From an uncultured Planctomycetaceae bacterium (GTDB lineage: Bacteria; Planctomycetota; Planctomycetia; Planctomycetales; Planctomycetaceae), in contig CAIXQV010000170.1 of the NCBI GenBank assembly GCA_903921605.1, positions 1 through 20,347 on the forward strand: a stretch of 20,347 nt of DNA. The letters are read 5' to 3'. Shown here piece by piece: positions 1 through 5,900 of the stretch. Each line of letters opens with the position of its first letter. Within the stretch, counting starts at the first letter, position 1. The translations under genes were made by a program, and so were the position numbers. The notes beneath the pieces are model-generated. The model searched no databases. It saw only the letters and a program-made list of their open reading frames with translations, and had not been told where the DNA came from.

Positions 1-127
1 ACGTGTCGGTCCCGTACGGCAAATGAAGATTGTGAGGCTCCGTAGCCCCCATTGGCAACACGGCTACCTGATACTCACAAGACTTGACGTGAGCATAATT
101 CGTTTCCGCCAGAATCCACGGACGCAT
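1..127 (-). CDS. Creatininase-family amidohydrolase, N-terminal fragment (cut by window edge)
   Basis: Reading the minus strand from an ATG at 127-125 gives 42 codons before the left edge, with no stop. The peptide contains VAVLPMGATEPHNLHLPYGTD, which matches the N-terminal signature of the creatininase family (xLPxGxxExHGxHLPxGTD). In that family the Glu, His and Asp residues bind the catalytic metal pair that hydrolyses cyclic or linear amide bonds. Here the Gly that usually follows the first His is Asn (EPHNLHLP). A clear Shine-Dalgarno GGAG (minus strand, 138-135) sits 7 nt before the ATG and supports this start. The family includes creatininase, mycofactocin MftE and riboflavin-pathway formamide hydrolases, so the substrate cannot be named from the fragment. 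It is divergent from the 222-814 gene pair. Confidence 0.8.
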   Translation of the reverse strand, partial: MRPWILAETNYAHVKSCEYQVAVLPMGATEPHNLHLPYGTDT

Positions 128-153
128 TAATCTTCTCCGACAGACATCACGAA

Positions 154-182
154 TTGAGAATTGACCTGAGCCAGCCTACAAT
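154..182 (+). promoter_or_regulatory. Sigma70-like promoter for the 222-814 gene pair
   Basis: TTGAGA (154-159) and TACAAT (177-182) each match 5 of 6 consensus bases and are separated by exactly 17 nt. Transcription would begin near 189, about 33 nt before the ATG at 222, leaving room for the GGGAG ribosome site at 210-214. It lies in the 94-bp gap between divergent genes. Prediction from consensus only. Confidence 0.55.
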
Positions 183-221
183 CTTCGGGAACTTGATCGC
201 ACTGTCAATGGGAGTAGCCAA

Positions 222-455
222 ATGTCGATTTCAAGCACAGCGAGGCTGTTCTACGACTCCGAATTGCGGCATGACCTGGAAAAAAACAGACATGGGCAGT
301 TTGTCGCTATAGATGCAGATACAAAAGAGTACTTCGTCAGTGATTCGTTTCTGGGAGCGGCCCTTGCAGCAAAGGCTGCACATCCTACAAAAAAGCCGTT
401 CGTCATCCGAGTCGGTCACGATGCAGCATTTCATATTGGATCAGCACTGAGATGA
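222..455 (+). CDS. Small protein paired with aspartic protease (DUF5678-like)
   Basis: A 77-aa protein whose GGGAG ribosome site (210-214) lies 7 nt before the ATG. No signal peptide or membrane segment is visible. It has an N-terminal charged helix-like part (about residues 12-24), then GQFVAID (25-31), a YFVSDSF stretch (37-43), an alanine-rich helix (45-53), and HPTKKPFVIRVG (54-65). This order, with 'xGxFVAIx', a short helix and 'P.K.PFVIRVG', resembles the small DUF5678-type proteins that often sit just before retropepsin-like genes in cyanobacteria and other bacteria. That assignment is from memory of the pattern. Its stop overlaps the next start as ATGA (452-455), so the two are probably translationally coupled and may interact. 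The molecular role is unknown. Confidence 0.72.
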   Translation: MSISSTARLFYDSELRHDLEKNRHGQFVAIDADTKEYFVSDSFLGAALAAKAAHPTKKPFVIRVGHDAAFHIGSALR

Positions 456-814
456 TCGGCTACGTTGACGAAGCAGGAAGAGCGTTGCTTTCTATTCCAA
501 TAGCCAACGCGAAAGAGTCCCCTTATTTCCAGGTGCAGGTCTGGATCGACACAGCTTTCGACGGGCACTTGGTATTGCCATTCGAATTAATCCAAGAATT
601 GGAACTCGAGTCGCTTGCTCAGACCGACGCGATCCTCGCGGATGGTTCGCGTGTGATTTTGGAAACCTACTTTTGTTACGTTGAATGGTTCGGCGTGCAA
701 GTTCCCTTACAAGTCATCGCAAGTGAAGGTCGTTTTCCTTTGATCGGTACAGAAATGCTGCTCAACCACGTCCTGCATATTGACTACCTCAACCGAAGCC
801 TATCATTGGATTGA
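452..814 (+). CDS. Retropepsin-like (clan AA) aspartic protease
   Basis: A 120-aa soluble protein with the hallmarks of the small bacterial clan AA aspartic proteases, which act as homodimers with one catalytic Asp per chain. VWIDTAFDGHLVLP (30-43) contains the active-site D33-T-A in place of the more common D-T-G, followed by the FDG and hydrophobic-Leu-Pro features typical of the bacterial family. ILADGSRV (61-68) matches the flap-region 'ADG'. PLIGTEMLL (96-104) matches the C-terminal '(L/I)(L/I)G.(D/E)LL' psi-loop. The length is typical of the family. There is no signal peptide, so it should be cytoplasmic. It starts within the stop of the upstream 77-aa gene (ATGA overlap). The substrate is unknown. 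Processing of the partner, or a regulatory or toxin-antitoxin-like role, would be speculation. The D-T-A variant is tolerated in some aspartic proteases. Confidence 0.82.
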   Translation: MIGYVDEAGRALLSIPIANAKESPYFQVQVWIDTAFDGHLVLPFELIQELELESLAQTDAILADGSRVILETYFCYVEWFGVQVPLQVIASEGRFPLIGTEMLLNHVLHIDYLNRSLSLD

Positions 815-923
815 GCCGCCCCGTGTTGTGGCCGATCAGAGACCTGGAAGATTCGAGTCGTCGCCAATCTGGGACCGAGACACAGCCCCTTCCGCAGATC
901 TCGAAAACCAAGTCCACGCGCAA

Positions 924-944
924 GACTTTTCGAAGAGGAAAGTC
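924..944. terminator. Weak stem-loop between convergent genes
   Basis: GACTTT (924-929) pairs with AAAGTC (939-944) around a 9-nt loop, in the 144-bp gap between the protease stop (814) and the convergent stop of the ankyrin-SUFU gene (959). There is no long U-tract on either strand, so it is at best a weak terminator. Nothing else recognisable lies in this gap. Confidence 0.25.
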
Positions 945-958
945 GTTTCCCGGTCCGT

Positions 959-2221
959 CTATTTCTTACCAACCACACTCTTCCGGTTGATATCAACAAT
1001 GGACGGCATGCTCTTCTTGTCAAAAGCATTCATCAGAGCAGGCAGTCCCTGACGAATTTCCAAATCGCGTTCGTCAGTATGCAGAGGGGTCAATCGGTAG
1101 AGATGCACGTTCGAATTCTCGATTGACGACAACTCATGTTCGGCCATCAGAAGCATTGACGTGAACGGCAACCCGGGAGCAATCGGGCTTGGTGGATCGT
1201 CATCGGCGATGATCGTCACACCGCCGCCAAGGCCGCCCTCACTTTCTTGAGCGATGTCCGCAATTTTCCGGAGCCAGACAATCGGCCAGTTCCAGCGAGG
1301 ATTCTTCAAATCCTTGTACTTCCAGTCTTTGGGCAACTGGATAAAAAGCTCTGCATACTCGTACTCTTTATTTTCCGCATTCACGTCGAGTGGCTCTTCG
1401 GACATGCCTGATGTGAACAGCGTGATATACGGACGCTTGGTAGTGGCCGGAACCACATGAATCGTAAGTGGCACCCCGCTTGTCGGGATGATCTCCGTCA
1501 AGGACTCTTTACCAAGCGGCCCGATGTTCTTTTCGAACCATTCGATGACGTGTCCTGGCCTTGATGGCGGTTCATCCATTTCCGGCTCATTCTCAGACGC
1601 CACGAGTTTGCCTTCAGCACGAAGCTGACCAACCGTCTTCGCACCTTTCGATTTCAGGTAAGCCACAATTTCAGGATAGGGCTCAGCAAACTGAACTGCG
1701 GTAAACAACGAATCTGGATCTCCGTAAAGATCGAACACAAGATTGACGTCGGCACCATGTTCGACAAGCAGCTTGACCGTTTCCAGCTTTCTCTGGTTGG
1801 CATTGATTGCAGACAAAAGGGCGCGAGTATCTCCCAGATTTGGGTCTGCCCCGTGTTTCAGCAGGAGTGGCAGAAGCTCATAGTGATTCGTGTCTATTGC
1901 CTTGGTGAGAACGCTGATCGAACGTCGTTCGTCAGTGTCATTGATATCGCAACCACATGAGAGTAAGTGCTCGATAATCTCGGGGCGATTGTATGAAACT
2001 GCCTCCAATAGCCATGGTCTCATCACGGCCTTGTCGTTCTTTAGGGATGGATACGCCTTAAACGCAGCTTCGACGGCCGCCAGGTCGTTACGAATAATGC
2101 CCCTGAAAGCCGTTCCGGAGGCTTTTTCAGCTGAATCCAGATTAATCATCTTTTCCTCCGACGAGACACTTTGCAGATAAAGCATGGCCAAACAAACAAC
2201 AACAGTGATTGCCAGTTTCAT
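959..2221 (-). CDS. Exported ankyrin-repeat protein with C-terminal SUFU (suppressor-of-fused) domain
   Basis: A 420-aa protein. Residues 1-21 form a signal peptide (MKLAITVVVCLAMLYLQSVSS) that predicts export. Residues 36-200 carry about four to five ankyrin repeats, shown by PEIIEHLLSCGCDIN (80-94), YELLPLLLKHGADPN (114-128), LETVKLLVEHGADVN (146-160) and PEIVAYLKSKGA (183-194). After an acidic linker, residues about 225-415 match the SUFU fold: IHVVPATTKRPYITLFTSGMS (254-274), AELFIQLPKDW (290-300), WPIVWLRKIAD (312-322) and a late TSMLLMAE segment (354-361). Bacterial SUFU domains are known as immunity proteins against polymorphic toxins, and ankyrin repeats are also frequent in such loci. 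The gene starts 9 bp after the toxin-like ORF at 2231-2518 on the same strand, with AGG about 11 nt before the ATG. The immunity role is inferred from family and position. The signal peptide is odd for a cytoplasmic immunity protein. Confidence 0.85.
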   Translation of the reverse strand: MKLAITVVVCLAMLYLQSVSSEEKMINLDSAEKASGTAFRGIIRNDLAAVEAAFKAYPSLKNDKAVMRPWLLEAVSYNRPEIIEHLLSCGCDINDTDERRSISVLTKAIDTNHYELLPLLLKHGADPNLGDTRALLSAINANQRKLETVKLLVEHGADVNLVFDLYGDPDSLFTAVQFAEPYPEIVAYLKSKGAKTVGQLRAEGKLVASENEPEMDEPPSRPGHVIEWFEKNIGPLGKESLTEIIPTSGVPLTIHVVPATTKRPYITLFTSGMSEEPLDVNAENKEYEYAELFIQLPKDWKYKDLKNPRWNWPIVWLRKIADIAQESEGGLGGGVTIIADDDPPSPIAPGLPFTSMLLMAEHELSSIENSNVHLYRLTPLHTDERDLEIRQGLPALMNAFDKKSMPSIVDINRKSVVGKK

Positions 2222-2230
2222 TTTGACTGC

Positions 2231-2518
2231 CTAGTACCAGAAATGTTTGCCGCGCTCGAGCAGACTACGCCACTCTTCCAGCTGTTTCCGCAGCCTAAGT
2301 GCGATTTCCTCCGGCGAAAGTCCATTCTCAAGTCCATCATCTACAATTTTCTTCAGCCCTTTGTAAACACCATCCACGTACTCCTCTCCATGGATGCCAT
2401 GTTTGTACCATCGGGTGCCACGCTTCGTTGTGAAATTCCCATTGATGGCCCACGCCAGATTGTCCAGTGGCTGCCCTGATTTCGCCAGCGCCATGGCTTC
2501 GTCCATGTTATCGAGCAA
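2231..2518 (-). CDS. Short toxin-domain-like protein, possibly a truncated toxin C-terminus
   Basis: A 95-aa ORF from a TTG at 2518. In-frame ATGs at 2506 and 2494 give slightly shorter forms, and the reading frame is open back to 2563, where a TGA (2566-2564) stops it. It has no signal peptide. The middle, NGNFTTKRGTRWYKHGIHG (27-45) followed by EEYVDGVYKGLKKI (46-59), has His-x-x-His spacing plus an 'Y-x-x-x-V-x-x-x-L' helix. This is reminiscent of the C-terminal half of AHH/HNH-type nuclease toxins, and a basic-acidic helical tail ends in GKHFWY. I cannot place it in a family with certainty. Its position 9 bp before a SUFU-domain gene on the same strand is the usual toxin-then-immunity order. 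If it is a toxin domain, the secretion and N-terminal modules are missing, so it may be an orphan module or a decayed gene. Confidence 0.5.
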   Translation of the reverse strand: MLDNMDEAMALAKSGQPLDNLAWAINGNFTTKRGTRWYKHGIHGEEYVDGVYKGLKKIVDDGLENGLSPEEIALRLRKQLEEWRSLLERGKHFWY

Positions 2519-2563
2519 ACCAATACCATACGTCTTCAGGTATTCCTGTGACTTCCAGATCCA

Positions 2564-2732
2564 TCAGCCGCGAACGGCAAAGATATTCTTGCAGAGGAGC
2601 GTAACCAACTCCACAGATTTGGCCTTAGGCTGGCCGAGTCTAAGGAGGCGATTCTGCGTGTACGTCTTTTAACGATTCGATATGATCTGCCATCCATTGA
2701 GATCGCTCCTGACCAAACAAGGCCTACGCCCA
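2564..2732. other. Gap between toxin-like ORF and sulfatase; possible dispersed-repeat remnant
   Basis: No gene could be supported here. On the minus strand the frame of the toxin-like ORF continues past its TGA for 31 more sense codons (about 2659-2567), giving a protein-like peptide that includes LGQPKAKSVELVTLL and NIFAVRG. The plus strand is also open through this stretch in one frame without a start. Open frames on both strands fit either a decayed coding region or a repeat element. The sulfatase ribosome site AAGG (2719-2722) lies at the right end. Confidence 0.3.
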
Positions 2733-4574
2733 ATGAGATTGCACCTGCACGTGACAACGCTGATCTTGATCCTGATTGTCCGTTCAATCTCCGCCACCGA
2801 GCATCCGAACATCGTCTGGATCAGTTGCGAAGACATCAGCCCTCAGTTGGGCTGTTATGGTGACTCCACAGCCACGACGCCGAACCTCGACAAGTTCGCG
2901 ACTGAAAGCACTCTGTTCACGCATGCATTTTCCTGCCATGGCGTTTGTGCTCCGAGTCGTACGGGGATCATCACAGGAATGTACCCCATTTCGTTGGGTG
3001 CCAATCACATGCGATCCAAGGCCGTTTTGCCTGATCATGTGAAGCTCTTCCCGCAGTATTTGAAAGATGCCGGTTACTACTGCACCAACAACAGCAAGAC
3101 CGATTACAACGTCGTTTGGGATCAGAAAGCGGTCTGGAATGAGTCCTCCGGGAAAGCTCACTGGAAGAATCGTCCGTCAAAGGAGACGCCCTTCTTTGCC
3201 GTGTTCAACCTGACAATGACTCACGAAAGCAAGGTCTGGCCAAAGGGCTGGATCGATGTGGTCAAAGATCTTCCGGAATCACAACGCCACAAAGCGGAGA
3301 ACATGATTGTTCCGCCGCTGTATCCTGATACACCGGCCGTGCGAGCAGACCTCGCGCGTCTGGCGGACATTATTACTGTGATGGATCAAGAGGTCGGAAT
3401 CCTGCTGCAGGAATTATCGGATGCCGGCCTCGCGGACAACACGGTCGTGATGTTCTGGTCCGATCATGGCAACGGGCTTCCTCGCTCCAAACGCTGGACG
3501 TATGACAGCGGCTCACATGTTCCGCTAATGGTCCGTGTCCCCGAGAAACTTCGTGACGAGCTTCAGGCCACTCCGTCGGGAACAAAAGATGACCGCATGG
3601 TGAGCCTGATTGATCTGGGGCCAACGGTGCTGAGTCTCGCCGGAATTCCCAAGCCGGCTCACATGCATGGCATCCCTTTCATCGGCAAGCAAAACCACGA
3701 CGGCCACGAGTTTATCTACGGAGCCCGCGATCGTCTGGACGAGCGTTTCGACATGGTGCGTACGGTCCGCAGTCGCACTCATCGATACGTTCGAAATCTA
3801 ATGCCATGGCGCCCAGCGCTGCAACATGTGGCCTATGGCGAACAGAATGAGATCCTGCGCGAGATGCGACGACTTCTGGCCAACGGAGAACTGGCTCCGC
3901 AATCTTCGCAGTGGTTTGCGTCTCCTCGAGCCGCCGAAGAACTGTACGACCTCGAAAAAGACCCATGGGAACTCGTCAACCTCGCGAATGATCCGACTCA
4001 CAAAGCCACATTGGAAACCTTGCGCGCAGAATGTGACCGCTGGCAGGTTGAAGTCCGAGATGTTCACCTGCTGCCGGAGATCATGCTGGACGAAGCGGAA
4101 CATGAACACGGCTCTCGCTGGAAGATGTTTCAGGGCGACGTAGGAAAACTTCGCCTTCAACGACTGCTGGAAGCCGCGAAACAAACATCACATCTCGATC
4201 CGAAAACAGCGACGACCGTTTCAGGTCAGCTCGACAGCGATCCGGCGGTCCGCTGGTGGCAGCTCACGTTGCTGGCTCATGCGGGAAATGCTGAGCAGTT
4301 TGCGGACATACTGAGTAAAGAAATTCGTTCATCGAATCCCGCAATTCAACTGGCCGCAGCAGCAGGCTTGGCACGAGCCAACAGGACAGAAGACGCTGCT
4401 GCCGCCTTCAAGGCTCTGATCAAATCCGAAAACACATTTGTCCGCCATGCAGCGATGCTGGAAATCGATGAAGCCGGCGAACAGATCATCAATGCTTTGC
4501 GAGATGACATCACTGCCGGCCCGGACGAAGAATATGTCCGTCGCTTGTATGAACATGCCACGAAGTCAGAATAA
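2733..4574 (+). CDS. Exported type I sulfatase (heparan N-sulfatase/SGSH-like)
   Basis: The chosen ATG at 2733 gives 613 aa starting directly with a signal peptide ([21 protein letters not shown]) and has AAGG 10 nt upstream. The earlier ATG at 2682 would put 17 unlikely residues before it and has no ribosome site. Residues about 24-450 form the alkaline-phosphatase-like sulfatase domain. [13 protein letters not shown] supplies the first metal ligands (E33, D34). [10 protein letters not shown] carries the C-x-P-S-R signature, whose Cys72 is converted to formylglycine. [15 protein letters not shown] and [14 protein letters not shown] are the second metal and substrate region. The CEDIS and GCYGD motifs point to the N-sulfoglucosamine sulfohydrolase-like group, so the enzyme probably removes sulfate from a sulfated glycan outside the cytoplasm. 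The alanine-rich last 130 residues look like HEAT-type helical repeats. A DHDPS-family gene follows 46 bp downstream. The exact substrate is unknown. Confidence 0.9.
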   Translation: MRLHLHVTTLILILIVRSISATEHPNIVWISCEDISPQLGCYGDSTATTPNLDKFATESTLFTHAFSCHGVCAPSRTGIITGMYPISLGANHMRSKAVLPDHVKLFPQYLKDAGYYCTNNSKTDYNVVWDQKAVWNESSGKAHWKNRPSKETPFFAVFNLTMTHESKVWPKGWIDVVKDLPESQRHKAENMIVPPLYPDTPAVRADLARLADIITVMDQEVGILLQELSDAGLADNTVVMFWSDHGNGLPRSKRWTYDSGSHVPLMVRVPEKLRDELQATPSGTKDDRMVSLIDLGPTVLSLAGIPKPAHMHGIPFIGKQNHDGHEFIYGARDRLDERFDMVRTVRSRTHRYVRNLMPWRPALQHVAYGEQNEILREMRRLLANGELAPQSSQWFASPRAAEELYDLEKDPWELVNLANDPTHKATLETLRAECDRWQVEVRDVHLLPEIMLDEAEHEHGSRWKMFQGDVGKLRLQRLLEAAKQTSHLDPKTATTVSGQLDSDPAVRWWQLTLLAHAGNAEQFADILSKEIRSSNPAIQLAAAAGLARANRTEDAAAAFKALIKSENTFVRHAAMLEIDEAGEQIINALRDDITAGPDEEYVRRLYEHATKSE

Positions 4575-4620
4575 CCAAGTGGCCAGATCAATCACCCCCT
4601 TTTCCCTTCCTGAGTCTCAG

Positions 4621-5565
4621 ATGTCTCCGTTCTCGCAACTTCGCCCGCGTCGAAAAATCACCGGGATGTCGGCAGTGCTCCTGCCGTTTCTTGCTCCCGG
4701 CGAAGTCGACTGGAGTTCATTCGAAGCTCACGTAGCCCGCACTTGTGACGCTGGACTTGCTCCCGCAGTCAACATGGACACCGGCTACATCAACCTGCTG
4801 GATAACTCAACGCGCCTGGAAGTCCTGCGGAGAACTCAGGCTGTGACCGCTGGCCGGATGTATGTTGCCGGAGCGTTTGTCAAAGATACTCCGGGAAGCT
4901 CTTTCAATCTGCCGCTTTACAGTCAGCGGATGGAAGAGATCCAAAAGCATGGCGGTACGCCGGTGATCTTTCAGTCGTACGGACTGACTCAGCAGCCTGA
5001 CGCGGACATCATCAACGCTTACTCCCAAATCGGTCAAGCCTGTGACAAGTTCATCGGCTTCGAGCTGGGAACGATGTTCGCTCCCTTTGGACGAATCTAC
5101 AGCGAACAGGTTTATCGCGGACTCCTGCAGATTCCTCAATGCCTTGGTGCCAAACACTCCTCACTGCAGCGAGAACTCGAATGGCAGCGACTGAAATGGC
5201 GGGATGAGATTCGCCCCGACTTTATGGTCTTGACCGGCAACGACCTGGCAATCGACATGGTGATGTACGGCAGCGATTACCTGCTTGGCCTCAGTAGTTT
5301 CGCGCCGGATTTGTTTGCCCGACGAGATGCCATGTGGGCTGCGGGAGATGCCGATTTCTTCCAGTTGAATGATGTCCTGCAGTATCTTGGATTCTTCGCG
5401 TTTCGAGTTCCCGTGCCCGCCTATAAACATTCTGCAGCTATGTTTCTGCACCAACGAGGCTGGCTTAAGACAACTTTGACACATCCTCAGAGCCCCGTAC
5501 GACCCGAAAGTGACATGCCGATCCTGGGGGAGATTCTGGATAAACTTGGGCCGTGGCTTGGATGA
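4621..5565 (+). CDS. Dihydrodipicolinate synthase/N-acetylneuraminate lyase family protein
   Basis: From the ATG at 4621 the product has 314 aa, the usual size for this class I aldolase family. The frame is open much further upstream, but earlier ATGs (for example 4555) lie inside the sulfatase gene. Visible family features are [25 protein letters not shown] (residues 14-38, the strand 1 'T..LPF...G.VD...' pattern), GAKHSSL with the presumptive Schiff-base Lys178, and [28 protein letters not shown] (203-230), matching the '.V.(S/T)G.D......G..G.iS...N' segment. The position that normally carries the catalytic Tyr of DapA (YNVP) reads FELG (147-150). The enzyme is therefore unlikely to be true DapA, and more likely an aldolase or lyase acting on a sugar acid or other 2-keto acid. 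It follows the sulfatase on the same strand and may share its transcript, which would fit carbohydrate use. No strong ribosome site is seen. Confidence 0.85.
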   Translation: MSPFSQLRPRRKITGMSAVLLPFLAPGEVDWSSFEAHVARTCDAGLAPAVNMDTGYINLLDNSTRLEVLRRTQAVTAGRMYVAGAFVKDTPGSSFNLPLYSQRMEEIQKHGGTPVIFQSYGLTQQPDADIINAYSQIGQACDKFIGFELGTMFAPFGRIYSEQVYRGLLQIPQCLGAKHSSLQRELEWQRLKWRDEIRPDFMVLTGNDLAIDMVMYGSDYLLGLSSFAPDLFARRDAMWAAGDADFFQLNDVLQYLGFFAFRVPVPAYKHSAAMFLHQRGWLKTTLTHPQSPVRPESDMPILGEILDKLGPWLG

Positions 5566-5618
5566 TCAGAGGTTTTCTGATGCGAACGCCAAATCACTCA
5601 GACGCGAGCAGACTGTTG

Positions 5619-5737
5619 CTTTACCCGCCCCCGACCCTGCGTCGGGGGTTTAACGGCCTTTGCACCAGTAACGATAAAGTCAAAGTCAGTGGTGCAAAGG
5701 CCGGCAGGCCCCTGAGGCAGGCTCAGGGGGGATAAAT
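5619..5737. repeat. Composite palindromic (REP-like) element with three hairpins
   Basis: Three stems lie in a nested, nearly symmetric layout. CCCCCGAC (5628-5635) pairs with GTCGGGGG (5641-5648) around CCTGC. A central 14-bp perfect stem joins 5654-5667 (CGGCCTTTGCACCA) to 5690-5703. CCCCTGAG (5709-5716) pairs with CTCAGGGG (5722-5729) around GCAGG. The loops of the two outer hairpins are reverse complements of each other, and the flanks TTTACCC and GGGGATAAA also mirror each other, so the whole element is an inverted repeat. It follows the stop of the 4621-5565 gene by about 50 bp and could end transcription. It shares the 10-mer GTTTAACGGC with the element at 9158-9221. Confidence 0.7.
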
Positions 5738-5848
5738 CACTCGACCGGCAATGCTAAAACAATTGATATTTCATTCAAGAATGAGCAAATCTACGACGCG
5801 CAGGCACGCAGATGACAAGGGCGGTGCCGATCGATAAACTCCCGGCCT

Positions 5849-5864
5849 CTCGCGAATCCGCGAG
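5849..5864 (+). promoter_or_regulatory. Leader hairpin before lysC
   Basis: CTCGCG (5849-5854) and CGCGAG (5859-5864) form a 6-bp GC-rich stem with loop AATC, ending 36 nt before the GTG start at 5901. It may be a 5'-UTR structure. No U-tract follows, so it is not a typical attenuator terminator, and its function is unknown. Confidence 0.3.
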
Positions 5865-5900
5865 TTCCAACACATGTCACTGTTTTAGCGGGTAGAGATC

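Larger units (their letters stand above)
5566..5900. other. 335-bp non-coding gap upstream of lysC
   Basis: This gap holds the composite palindromic element at 5619-5737, then about 160 bp of leader to the GTG of lysC. The leader has a weak -35-like TTGATA (5763-5768) with only a poor -10 (AAATCT, 5787-5792), and a CTCGCG-AATC-CGCGAG hairpin at 5849-5864. A 60-codon plus-strand frame (5553-5735) crosses the palindromes and was not called as a gene. No known lysine riboswitch architecture is recognised. Confidence 0.6.

Noticed and set aside
780..1052. Plus-strand 90-codon frame after the protease gene
   Set aside because: It starts inside the protease gene, overlaps the end of the ankyrin-SUFU gene on the other strand and has no ribosome site or domain character.
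2682..2732. Earlier ATG start for the sulfatase
   Set aside because: It has no ribosome site and would place 17 non-hydrophobic residues before an otherwise standard signal peptide beginning at 2733.
5553..5735. Plus-strand 60-codon frame downstream of the DHDPS-family gene
   Set aside because: It lies across the three hairpins of the palindromic element, so its peptide is just translated repeat sequence.
5738..5900. Lysine riboswitch upstream of aspartate kinase
   Set aside because: The leader is about 160 bp with one 6-bp hairpin and lacks the multi-helix core of the lysine riboswitch.
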